A stretch of DNA of 64,000 nt from Gnetum montanum (lineage: Eukaryota > Streptophyta > Gnetopsida > Gnetales > Gnetaceae): positions 119,392 through 183,391 of the forward strand of contig MNCI01036287.1 of the NCBI GenBank assembly GCA_015680685.1, in the 5' to 3' direction. The translations under genes were made by a program, and so were the position numbers. Shown here one piece after another: positions 1-10,911 of this stretch. Each line of letters opens with the position of its first letter. The first letter of the stretch is position 1. The notes beneath the pieces are model-generated. The model ran no database searches, was not told where the DNA came from, and was given only the letters and a program-made list of their open reading frames with translations.

Positions 1-455
1 AGCCTCCCTTAAATTTAGGAATGTTATTTATATTAAGTCATTTGATATAAATTTCTCTTTAATGAATGTGAGGTATTTTAATTACCTCCCTAATTTGTAT
101 CATGCTTTTACTAGCCAACAAGGCTTCATCATCATTAGACATGTAATGATCATAATATCTATTTCTATTTATCTAATAATGATGATCTCATCTATGCTTC
201 CTTTGGTGCCTTCTATCCTAGATTTGATCTTTATTTCTATTTCCATCTTGATTCCTTAGTAAAGATCTATCTCCATACCTACATTGATCTTCATCACAAC
301 TAGATGGTAAAGATGAAGAGAAAGATGGTAAATTGGGAGAACCACCATGGCTCTTATATCTCCCTCCATGGTTCCTTGGTTCATATTTTCTAAGTTTTCT
401 AGATCTCTTAGGCCTTGAGGGCCTCCTTATTCTAGGACTAATTTTATCCTTTCTA
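1..455 (-). pseudogene. Gag N-terminal region remnant of E0
   Basis: The minus strand translates, across several stops, into an Arg/Asp/His/Asn-rich segment. It runs from an RRPSRP motif through NHGGRYKSHGGS to MSNDDEALLASKS and NNIPKF. The same order (RRxxRPRT, SHGDSP, MSNDDEPLLATKS, NNIPKFVRGY) is found in E3 at 17690-18140. In E3 this precedes the Retrotrans_gag core, so here only the basic, disordered N-terminal half lies inside the window. Stops and indels show that it is dead. The plus-strand open frame at 62-259 is only its antisense shadow. Confidence 0.65.
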
Positions 456-614
456 GGATTATCTGTGATAGTTTAACATAGTCTTTGAATGTAGTAAGGG
501 TCAAAATAAACATATGAGACTCTTTCTTATAGTGGTGCACTTCAATTCTCTTCAATATAGATCCCATCATTACTCCTATTAGTGTTCTCATTATGTGATG
601 GACTATTAGCCCTA

Positions 615-1945
615 TGATGAGTGGCGAGGTATCCCTACACTCAACCATATGAATATGAGTGTTACACGTGTGATCCGGTTGAACTCTGCAGACGGACTAG
701 TTGTGGCATCTAGATAGTTAGCCTTAGGTTGCAGTTCGTTGTCTTCCCACTTGGACTAGTATTAGCTTTGTCACATATGGTTTATTCCAAAGTGAGGTGT
801 ATGATTTGTTTTCTAATCTAATGCTACTCCTGAAGGCAATGGAAGATAATATTAACTAAGCTAAGAGAGAAGGGTGAGAGAGAATCTAGGCTAGCCTGAG
901 TGTGATGAGCATCCATTCCTCAATTAGCCATACACACCTTGGACTTCATGCATGACTACCACTGGGATTACCAAGTGCAGATCCTAGGCACGCTACTAGG
1001 TTACCAAGTAGTCATACTTAAGTGCTTGTAATTAAGTCATACTCATTCCATGTTTACTAGGAGTTTAAGGGTGAGAGAGAGATTAACTAGGAAAGCAGTA
1101 AATAAAAATTAATTAAATAATTAATCTAAGTGAATGCTGCAATGATGAAGTAATCTCAATCTTTATTTCTGGTAATGTGTGTGTCCAAGTACATCACACT
1201 TGAATAAAGGATGTCATACAATTACATTCACCACACCACGGGCATACACTAGGAGGAAAAGGGTTGAGAGAAAGGAATTAAAACACTTAAACTAAAACTA
1301 AATCTAAAACTAACTTATTTTCTAATGANACTAATCAATAATATATAAATTAATTTTTTAATCTAATTAATAATGAAATTAAATCCTAAACTAGCCTATG
1401 GGGAATGAGTGTCCATTCCTAGCTTTTCATACATGTCCTAAACTCATATATCTATTGTTGGGATTACCAAGCATTATGCTACTCAGAAAACCAAGTAAGA
1501 ATGTTATTGGAATTACCAATTGAATATGTGTTTACACTCTAAAGTAGTTATGATAATTTCACCAATTGATAAATGTGCATGAAGGTGTAAATATTAACTA
1601 GGTACATAGAAAGTAAATTGCATTATAAGTAAATTTATTTTAAGTCAAAGTACTACCATGAATATGAATCAATTTTGATCTTATTGTCATTCATAGAATA
1701 TGTCTAGATACAATGCCACTTGAATATGACATCATAGAATTAACTCAAATGTATGTTGTGGGCACTCATAGACTATTTGTTAAGTCCTACAGAGGAAACT
1801 ACAAGAGTATAAGTATTAGAATAACCAAAGAAGCCATAAACATAATAGGTGACTTGTATTTATAGGTATTTATTATTATTGAAATATCATATTTACAACA
1901 TAGCATCCTTGCCTACAATATAGTAGATGTGATATCTTAGCTAAC
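615..1945 (-). repeat. LTR of E0 with two internal units and one N
   Basis: It starts with TGATGAGTGGCGAGG at 615 and aligns with the E1 LTR along about 700 bases. It then continues, after an N at 1329, into a second diverged copy of the same sort of unit (shared words: ATCCATTCC, GGGATTACCAAG). A minus-strand TATAAATA lies at 1857-1864. The far end (about 1900-1945) contains a GATATC and is set only approximately. Confidence 0.6.
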
Positions 1946-2169
1946 TAGTATAATTTTTATATTTCATTAGTCCACAATTGATATTTGGTCCATAAAACAT
2001 AATTTTTTTCATTCATGATATTTTTTGAGTGACAAGATAGTTGATTCATGACTTAGTTAGGAAGGTTACTTGGTATGCATCCCATAGTAACTACAATAAC
2101 ATGGCAAGATTTGATTGGTCCTTACCAATATAACTTATTGACATATTATTGGAAAGGACATTTATGACA
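1946..2169. other. AT-rich spacer
   Basis: No coding, RNA or repeat signal recognised between the E0 LTR and the first LINE reverse-transcriptase trace. Confidence 0.4.
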
Positions 2170-4290
2170 TTATCTTTGAATTTTGACATATAGATAAAAT
2201 TTTAAGTGAATTCAACATCACTTGGATTACTTTGCTTCCTAAGAAAGAATGTTCTTCTAACATTTAGGATTTCTTTGCTCTATTATCTATAAAATTATTT
2301 CCAAATTCATGGAAAATCACATTAGTTCAATGATGAATGAGATTGTAGCACTAGAACAAGCAATATTTATTAAAGGAAGACACATTCTAGATAAGGTTCT
2401 TCTAACTCAAGAACTCCTTTATTTTGCAAAATTTTATAGTTCTCCAAGTATTGCTCTCAAATTGGACATAAGTAAAGCTTATGACCAAATATCTTGGAAT
2501 TACATGGATGCTATTTTAGCTAGTTATGATTTTCCTTATCATTTTCTTTGAAAAATTTCTCACTACTACAAGGGTACTTGCTTATCTAATCTTCTTGATG
2601 GTAATTAGGTTGGAGATTTTTTAGCTACCAATGGTCTTAGATAAGGGTACCCTATCTCTCATTTTTTATTTGTGTTAGCTATGGAAGATTTGAAAGCCCT
2701 CTTATGTTATCATCAAAAGATTAGAAATTCAAGAGGCATTACTCATAATTTTGGCTATAGCTTTACCCATTCTCAATTTGTTGATGATACTTTCTTATTC
2801 CTTGAAGGGTCAAGTGATTCATTAAACCAAGGCATTGAAATCCTAGAAAAATTCTCAAAAGCATCAAGTTTTCTCATTAATTTTAACAAAAGCTTGATCT
2901 AAAATTTTGGTTTCAATGAAAATAATCTTCAAAATTTTACCCAAATACTAAATTTTATGATTTTCACCTAGAAAATATTTTAGCATTCCTCTTTTCTTTG
3001 TCCACATGAAACTCTCCATTTGGCAAGAGCCTATTGACAAATTTCAAAGAAAGCTTGAAGGTTGGAAGGAAAAATTATTATCATAGGCTAGAAGGCTTCA
3101 TTTAATTAAATTTATTTTATAGGCTACTTCTCTTTATCTCTTATAATGTTATAAGGCCCCTAGAAGTTTTTCATCCTTATTGGAAAAACATGAAAGAACT
3201 TTTTTATGGTCATCTAATGGATCCAAAAAATTTCACTCCATCAGATGGAAAACTATTTGCAAGGACACTACAAAAGGGGATTGGGACGTTCAAATCTTCA
3301 AACAAGTTAATATGGCATTCATGGGTAGGATTATTTTTTCGCTTTATTCCACAAACAAACCTTGGTTATAGGTCATGAATGGAAAATACCTTTATGGTTA
3401 CTATATATTTCATAATGCTCCTTTAGCTTCTCAAGCCTCAACATCATGGTGCAGTCTTGAACATGCTAGAGTTTGGTTTTCAAATTTTATTCATTTTAAA
3501 AATAATAATATCACATGGGTAGACTATTCTAATTGTGTGGTTAAAAGGACCTATGATACCTTATCACAAACTATGAAAGATAACCAAAAGAGCTATTGGT
3601 GGAAAGCTATTTTGATCCCCCATCATTGTATTTTTATGAAAAAAATGCTTGCATGGTAAGCCCACTATGAAGGCTCTACTTTATCATAAAGGCATTGTAT
3701 TTGTTGATATCTACAAGCAATGCCATAATACATGTGAAACAGTAGATCGCGCCCTCTTCACTTGCCTTGGAAATAAGGATTTCTGGGATTTCTTTTATAA
3801 ATGCATAGGTGATTTAATTCATAATGCTAGTTTGATAACAATACTTAGCCAATGGCCACACCTCCAATCAGTATGGCAATGTGGCAAATTTTAAGGCCTC
3901 CTCCTAGTCCAATTGTATCACATTTGGCAATACAAAAATCTCTTCATCTTCACAAGCAAAAGTCTTTTAGCATCAACTTTGTTCATAGTGCTTTCTCATC
4001 TTGGTGTGCAACCCTACAGAATCATGGTATTTTTATTTCTAGAAGATGATTTTGTATTTGTATTACAGAACTAAGATAGGGACGTTTTCTCTTTCTTCTT
4101 ATGATTTTAAGTTTTATCTTCCCTTTATTACTATTTTGACTTTCATTTAAGACTAGTGGTTCCTATTTGTTTCTTTATTCTAATCATCTAGTCCTTTACG
4201 GATGTACGTTTAATTTGTTATTGTCCTCCTTCACATGTGCCCCAACCATAATAGATCCATGTTTTCCTTTTCCTTAAAAAATTATTTACA
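2170..4290 (+). pseudogene. LINE reverse transcriptase and zf-RVT domain, decayed
   Basis: Non-LTR retrotransposon RT, the enzyme that copies LINE RNA at a nicked target. In order: ITLLPKK (2215), the finger/palm segment with IALKLDISKAYDQISW (2450-2500), a degraded QGCPLSP equivalent as LRxGYPISHFLFVLAMEDL (2635-2690), the catalytic box FVDDTFLF in place of YADDTLLF (2776-2800), and INFNKS (2880). Further on come the thumb and connection motifs KxxxFLWSSNG (3180-3230) and VNMAFMGRIIF (3310). The C-terminal zf-RVT region has WWKAILIPHHCIF (3598-3640) and CxxxCETVDRALFTC (3720-3765). At least six frame changes or stops break it, so it is a pseudogene. No clear poly-A tail is seen near 4290. 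The clade is probably L1-like. Confidence 0.85.
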
Positions 4291-4600
4291 ATCACAAAGT
4301 GTTAATCCATATTTCTATTTAAAAATCCTGAAGGCATCTCATTCTCTTTTTACTTTCATTACTATTTCAAATATTTTTTTTATCAAACAATGCTTTTTCA
4401 CTTATTAGTGAAATGGATTGTGAGACAAATGCTAAACTTGAAAAATCAAGTATGAAGGTCTCCTCCCTCACATCTTAATGTTAGTTTTATCATAGAATAT
4501 TTAGCATCTTTCTAATAGGTCATGAGCAAAGGCTATCAAGGAGTATATTTATACTTGACGTTTATCTCTAAATTTTCTTTTTTCCTATAAAAAATTGAGA
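4291..4600. other. AT-rich spacer between LINE fragments
   Basis: AT-rich sequence with a T run at 4621-4634. Nothing recognised. Confidence 0.4.
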
Positions 4601-5640
4601 TTTCAACATATGATATTAGTTTTTTTTTTTTTTTGGAAAATACATTTTTTAAAACTACATTTTTTCCCACTACTCATGAAGTTAATAAAGAAGGTGTTGC
4701 TATTCTTTTTAATAAAAATTGGACTGAAAAATTTTTAAAGTCATGTGTTGATAACCTTGAAAAAGAGTTATTTGGATTATTTAACTTAGAGAAAAGGGTG
4801 AGTTTGGACTCTGTAATATTTATGCTCCTAATAATTTAGAAGATTGATCAGATATTTGGAAATATCTTCTATCTCTACCTAAAGTGCCTTGGATTATTAG
4901 AGGATATTTCAATATGGTTGAAATTCATTTAGATAAAATTGATGATCTTCCTTCTCATATGTCTTCTTAAGAAAAAGAAGAATTGTGTAATTTGAAAGAA
5001 AAATATTTTCTTTCTAATGTTAGCTCTCTGTTCCTTTCCTATTTGAATTAGAAGCAGTATACTTGGTGTAATCATCAATAAGGTAATAATAAAATTTCTT
5101 ATCAACTTAATATATTTTACATCTTTAATGTTTTCTTTTGGAAGCTTACAAGGAAAGTAGAAGTGCATATAGACGCTACATTGTTAGATCATTTTTCTCT
5201 TTAAAATTAATTCTTCATCCTTTTAAAAGCATGAATGTTTTTGTATGAATGTTAATATGTTCATAGAATGCAGTGGAAAAAATATTTTAAAGTCTTTATA
5301 GAATGCAAAAACAAAAAAAGTCTATTGGTGATATTTTTTGAATTGGCTAGTGGGAGTGAACTATTTGTAGAGTCAATGGTTTGAAAATTAATTGGCTAAG
5401 TGTAAGCATCAAGTTGAAGAAGATTTTGCAAAATCTATAAAGCAAATGAAAATTCTTGGAGACTATAATTTCTTTGATTTTAAAACATAAAAAGCCTTGG
5501 CTAAAGTTCATTATGCTAAATAATGGTGGTTTTCTTTTGAAGCTAAAAGTGCTTTCACTAAAATTTATGTGGGTGCTTTTGAATAAGAGCAAGGTCTAAT
5601 CATTTTCCTACCCTAGAGAAGAAATTTTTCAGGATTGGTT
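4601..5640 (+). pseudogene. LINE APE-type endonuclease fragment, decayed
   Basis: Apurinic-type endonuclease domain of a LINE, the enzyme that nicks the target DNA. Visible pieces are GVAILFNKNW (4690-4725), an IYAPNN motif (4818-4836), WSDIWKYLLSLPKVPWIIRG followed by YFNMVE, which corresponds to GDFNMVE (4850-4920), a degraded YTWCN (5060) and, after 5520, a WWF/KxxF segment like the linker before RT. Three or more frames are needed to read through. It lies downstream of the RT fragment in the same orientation, the reverse of the order within a LINE. It is therefore a separate insertion or a rearranged copy. Confidence 0.75.
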
Positions 5641-5900
5641 GTAAGGATGAAAACTTGAAAAAGCATCCTTAAAACCATTTTACTTCTTTTTTAGACTCCC
5701 TTTTCCATGATCTGATGTGCTCTAAATTTTTTAAATACTATTATTTATTTTTTAATATTTGATAACCCCCCCTTAATTTTATGGTGTTGTTCAAAAGAGG
5801 ATATATTTTTTTTCATTAGCTAGTTTGATGCGATGAGTTTTTTTATTTTTTATTGGTTAGTATGTAGTTTTCTATATAGTTTGAAAATTTTGAATGTAGT
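5641..5900. other. AT-rich spacer
   Basis: No feature recognised; poly-T and poly-A rich. Confidence 0.35.
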
Positions 5901-8300
5901 ATACTTTTGTTAGGATAACAGGTATACATTTTAGTTGATTTGGATGATATAAGAGTTGTATGCCAGTATGTATGATGACTACATGTATTTTACATTAGTT
6001 TATATGGGGGTACATGTATTATAGTTTAGTTTATATAATGGATGCTTAGTGTAGTGTATATAGGGCAAAGCATGTTAAGCTTTTATGTCTTTTTCTAAAT
6101 ATTTATTTATGGTTTTTGATTGATAAGCTATTTCTTCAATTTAGGGATTCATTCAGGTGTGCCTAAGACATGTCCCTAGGCTATCAACATAGCAACTACA
6201 TAGTAAGTATAAAGGAGATGTTGGTAATGGGCTTTGAACCTAACACCTATAAGTATAAAGTTGTGCAAGCTAATCTACTAGAAGATGAATCATCTTCTTT
6301 TCATTCAAAAAAGGTATTTTCCATGATTTATTTACTATGTAGATGTTTCCTTTCCTATCTCGATAGGTCCCAAAGCTTAGTGTAGTGATGTTCTTTTATT
6401 TCTCAAGTAAGTGGCTTGTTAATAGTAGTGAGACTACATGGCTTGTGTTTAAGAATGTCTAAGTGTTTGTACTACTAGTTGTTAGGTGTAAAAAATATGA
6501 TCATGTGTATTGCAAGTGTGTGTATATATATATATAATAACACTATTATTATAAGGATCATTATCCAAAGCCATAATGCTCATCCTACTAAGAGGGATTC
6601 CAGAAAGATTGGTAGCTAAATGAAAGCCTAACCTATTTGAGTGGCTACACCGAGGCTCAAACCCAATGTTGTTATTATACAAGGTATATATATAGTTTTC
6701 ATTTTTTAAGAAAGATAATAGTTAGAATCATCAAAATTTATTCTTGTTATTTTATTATATTAGGGGTGCTTATACTATTGAGTAGTTTATATGAGGGGCA
6801 CATAATATAGTTTATATAGCATGTAGGATGTTAGGCTTTTGTTTTCTTAAGAGAGATGGTAGTTAGAATGGGTAGACATAGATTTGTAAAATAGTTGTAA
6901 ATATATTTGCATTTTGTTATTAATGGGTTAATTATTTTATTTAGGTATTATGTCTAAGAGTTTTTTTTATTATATTAGTTTTGTTATAAAGTTTGTAAAG
7001 GATTAGAGGTTTCTTTTTGAAGATAGGAAGTAATTAAAACTACTAGAATTTATTTGTTAAAATTAGAAATTTATATGGGAGGAATGACTCTTCCTTAGTG
7101 TTGTTATAAGGACTATATTATAGTTTATAAATGATGTAGCTTGTATGGATTTTAGTTTTGTTGTACAAAGATAATAGATAGGATGTACTTTCTATATGTG
7201 GTATTTTATTCTATGTAGGATGATAGGTTTGATATTGTATGTTAAAAGATCGTTTATATAAGGGGTATGTGTATTGTAGTTTATTTTATACAAGTGATAC
7301 ATAATATAGCCTATATAAGGCATAGCATGTTAGGCATTGCATGTTTTTTTAAGATAATAATTATTATGGGTATAGTAGGTTGGTAGAATACTTTTAATTT
7401 TATTTGTGTTTTTTTATTCATAGGTTATCTCTTGATTTTAGTGATTTTTTCAGGTGGTGTGGGCATTACGTTGTTGTTGTTAACATCATCATCATCCTAT
7501 ATTTATCCAAATAAAATTAGGTTGATACATGAGTTCTTTTTATCTATTCACCTCTAAAAAGAGCTAGATGTTTTATTTATTTGTAGTTTGATTGTTTCTT
7601 TCCATGTCTTCTTTAGTTTTCCTTTGAATGGCTTTTCTAGAATAGTATTGTAGTAACCTTTATTTATAGACTCATTATATTATCTTCTTTACACATGTCC
7701 AAGCCATCTAGGGTGTCTTATTAAGAGTGTCAATGTTCTAGGTTTCCATATAAAAGTTTTGTCACTAGACAAGGGCATCCTTGTCTACTTTTCACAAAAT
7801 TCAAGTGATGATGTTAGGCATTGTTTCTAGAGGATGTTCTAGCAACTTATTACCCATTTTCCATAGCAGTTAGATCCTATGAATACTACACATCACATTG
7901 GAGGAATGCTTTAGCATCTACAAAATCTTAAAAAGAACTCATCCATGAGATTTGGTAAGGTTTTACAATTGGTTGCTAACCTAACACTAAACCTCCTCCT
8001 TTTGTATCCAAGCTTGGGACGTTGTTGTTGTCATAAGATGTATATATTATAGTATTATATTTTTTTTAAATAAAGGTAATAGTTACAACTAGTAGAATTT
8101 ATTTCTAGTTTAAAAAATAAAACATCTAGAGATAGGCTTATAAAATAGTTGTAAGTATATTTATGTTTTGTTATTAATGTATTAATTATTAAATTTAGGA
8201 ATTTATTTGTGAGGTGTAGGTATTACATTGGTCTTATTATAATGAGTATATATTATATTTGAGAAATATACATTCTTTTATAAGTGTTTGGATTATTATT
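5900..8300. repeat. Diverged long-period repeats (about four copies)
   Basis: Blocks sharing words such as TTTATATAAGGGGTA, GCATGTTAGGC, AAATAGTTGTAA and TTTTGTTATTAATG recur at about 5985-6150, 6765-6965, 7250-7470 and 8040-8240. The spacing is irregular (roughly 450-800 bases) and identity is low, so this is an old tandem or dispersed repeat. It is split by a LINE insertion at 7485-8027. No coding capacity is evident. A short (TA)n run lies near 6525. Confidence 0.5.
7485..8027 (-). mobile_element. 5'-truncated LINE with target-site duplication
   Basis: On the minus strand this reads as the 3' part of a LINE RT: a VKSRQGCP box (about 7780), then RWLGHV (7700) and NESINKGYYNTIL ahead of a KKTW motif (7640-7580). 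These correspond to the QGCPLSP and RWFGHV motifs of the LINE at 39021-41456. The 3' end is a (GAT)n tail on the minus strand (ATCATCATC at 7488-7500). ACGTTGTTGTTGT flanks both sides (about 7469 and 8027), a 13-base target-site duplication typical of LINE integration. Several stops show that it is inactive. Confidence 0.75.
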
Positions 8301-9318
8301 TATAGTTTTAATTTTGTATGATTTCTAAGATGTTTCTTTAGTACTTCATAGTTGAAAACTCATTTTTTGAATGAATGAAACTATCAAAGATTATGGATTC
8401 TCCTATCTTGAGAAACATGAATAAGAAGGATTCCCATGCAAGGTTAGAGACATAAACAAAGGACCTAATGAGAGAAAATCAAATGGTAAGGAGGTACTTC
8501 ATGATAGAGGGCCTCATCTCAAACTCCATTAGTCATTCTCATATCAATAAGCAAGTAAGGTAAGTCATGGTAAGTTTGTATTCCCTTTCTTGAGAAATTA
8601 AACATAGGCTAGTTTTTGAATTTTTTTTAAATTTTATAAACATATACTTTATGAATTCTTTAATCATCAAAGAAAACATATCTTAATTCATGATATTATA
8701 GAAAAAGAATATCAAAGAAAGATCAAGGTAGTATAGTTATCTTTCATGTTATCTTATGAATTATTTAGCTATTTACATGTCCTTAAAAAATTTTATCCTT
8801 AAAAAAACTATATATTTGAGAAACAAGAGAAAAATATTGCATCCACTTTTATCATAAGATACTACTAACATTAGAAACTAGACTGCAAAAAAATGGCAAA
8901 GCAAGACATGACTGGATGATCAAGAAAGACAAAATTTGTTATGATTTGTGTCTAATAATTTTCTCTAATGTTTTTACCTTTTTATAAACTTTGTTAGATC
9001 ATTCAATATTCTTGAATAAGCAATATTGTGATAAATTAGTTGAAGATCTTAAAAGTGTTAAAGAAGATATAAGCACATATGTAGAAGGGGCTTATACCTC
9101 ATGAATTATTTTGGAATATCAATATAGGGGGAGTTCATAGAGACCTTCTCCAAGACATAGTACTTAGGTAGGCAAAAAAAGGTTTATTCATTTGGTATAA
9201 ACTTGAAGGTAAAAGAGCAAGTTATTTTTCATTCAATCCTTAAATTTCTTTTATCTAAAAGTAATCATTAATTGTTCAAGCTTTTGAAATTCATTTGAAC
9301 ATATCTCTATACCAGCGC
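8301..9318. other. No gene seen
   Basis: AT-rich DNA without recognisable protein, RNA or repeat structure. It ends at an N at 9319. Confidence 0.4.
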
Positions 9319-9319
9319 N

Positions 9320-9692
9320 AGTTATATTATATAGTATTCATCTAAATAAAACCTCATTAGATACAATCTTCATCTCATTCATAATCAGAGAATGCACAGA
9401 GTAAATTCATGTGAAGAAAAATAGTACACACACATCCANAAAGGGAATTTCAAAAATGAATTGATGATTAAAGATTCCTTAAGATATATGTGGTCAACAT
9501 GAACATCTTAATTAGAAATTTCTTTGTTTAATCTCTTGATCAAGTTCTAGAATTTGCTCTATTTCTTAAAAGTTGGATGTGTGTGTACTATTTTTCTTCA
9601 CATGAATTTACTCTGTGCATTCTCTGATTATGAATGAGATGAAGATTGTATCTAATGAGGTTTTATTTAGATGAATACTATATAATATAACT
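9320..9692. repeat. Perfect 119-bp inverted repeat, left arm bounded by Ns
   Basis: Bases 9320-9438 are the exact reverse complement of 9574-9692. The left arm is enclosed by single Ns at 9319 and 9439, as if a tiny contig had been placed there. The loop is 135 bases. The right arm ends 10 bases before the E1 LTR at 9703. See the finding on assembly artefacts. Confidence 0.9.
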
Positions 9693-9702
9693 TGATGTTA
9701 TC

Positions 9703-10895
9703 TGATGAGTGGCGAGGTACCCCTACACTCAACCATACGAATACGAGCATTTCACGCATGATCTAGTCGAACTCCATAGACGGGCTAGTTGTGGTATCTA
9801 GACAGTTACTCATAGGTCGCAGTTCACTATCTTTCCACCTAGACTAGTATTAGCTTGTCACATATGGTTTAGTCCAAAGTGAGGTGTATGATGTGTTCCT
9901 ATACTATTGCTACTCCTAGGGCTAATGGAAAATAACATTAACTAAACTAGGAGAGAGTTGAGAATCTAACTATCCTAAGTGTCATGAGCATCCATTCCTT
10001 AATCATCCATACACATCTTGGACCTTGTGCATGACTACCAATAGGATTACCAAATGCATGGGCTAAGTACGCTACTGGGTTACCAAGTAGTCACACTTGA
10101 ATGCTCATGATTAAGTCGTACTCATTCCACGTTACTAGGAGATAAGGGTAGAGAGATGTTAACTAAGGAAGCAGTAAATAAAAATAACAATTAAATACAT
10201 AATTAAGCTAAGTGGATGCTGCAATGATGAAGTAATCTCAATCCTTATTGCCAGTCATGTGTGTGTCCATGTCACACTCGAATAAGGATGTCGTATAATT
10301 ACAATCATCACACTACGGGCATGCACTAGGAGAAAAGGGTTGAGAAGACTAATAGACTAACTTAAATTAACTATTCATTGACTAGGTTCTAATTGTCCTA
10401 GTACCAGTATCCATTCCCACTTGCTGCATGCACCCTGAACTAGTGCAATGTTGCTGGGATTACCAAACGCTACTCATTACTGGGTTACAAGCGTTACACA
10501 CGTGCTTGAAGCGATTGTACTAAATACACTTAACTAGGAGAGTCAAGGGTTGAGAGAGATTTAATTATCTAGGAAAGAATTTAAACATTTAACAATCATT
10601 AATTCCTATTTAGCTTAGTCCACATGCTGCAAGGTTTATCAAAAAGTTCATCTTTATTGTCGTACACAAATGTGTGCTTAGGTACAATTTGCTTGAATAA
10701 ATATCCGTTAGCTTTAAGAATCCTACTGTGGGCACATGGAAATTATTCTAACTCTAGAATGATAAAACTACTATAGTTTGGCTAAGAGTCTAAGTCTAGA
10801 TGTTTGAATAAGGGAAAGCTGCCTCTTATTTATAGATGTTGTAGGGGGCCGTGATATACGTGATATCGTAGGGGCAGATGTGATATCACAGCTCA
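9703..10895 (-). repeat. 3' LTR of E1, two-unit type
   Basis: On the plus strand it begins TGATGAGTGGCGAGG and ends GATATCACAGCTCA before the polypurine tract. It holds two diverged tandem units (about 9969-10350 and 10385-10745), each with ATCCATTCC, GGATTACCAAA, GGGTTAC and TTAACTAGGAG-like words. The minus-strand TATA box TATAAATA is at 10827-10834. GATATC palindromes sit between it and the LTR outer edge. Confidence 0.85.
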
Positions 10896-10911
10896 GTATA
10901 CCCCCATGACT
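10896..10911 (-). promoter_or_regulatory. Polypurine tract of E1
   Basis: The minus strand reads AGTCATGGGGGTATAC directly before the 3' LTR. It is the same 11-mer as in E2 and E4 and would prime plus-strand DNA synthesis. Confidence 0.7.

Larger units (their letters stand above)
1..1945 (-). mobile_element. E0: partial gag-type LTR retrotransposon, 5' LTR plus gag start
   Basis: A minus-strand element that runs off the left edge of the window. Its 5' LTR (right side) occupies about 615-1945 and its gag remnant 1-455. The LTR outer end reads TGATGAGTGGCGAGG on the plus strand, the same terminal block as E1, E2 and E4. No tRNA-Asp primer site can be seen next to the LTR, so 456-614 is decayed or replaced; a 73-codon minus-strand open frame there matches nothing I recognise. 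It belongs to the same clan as E3, whose Gag N-terminal region it resembles. Confidence 0.7.

Noticed and set aside
6523-6540. (TA)n and GT microsatellite
   Set aside because: Short simple repeat without structural context.
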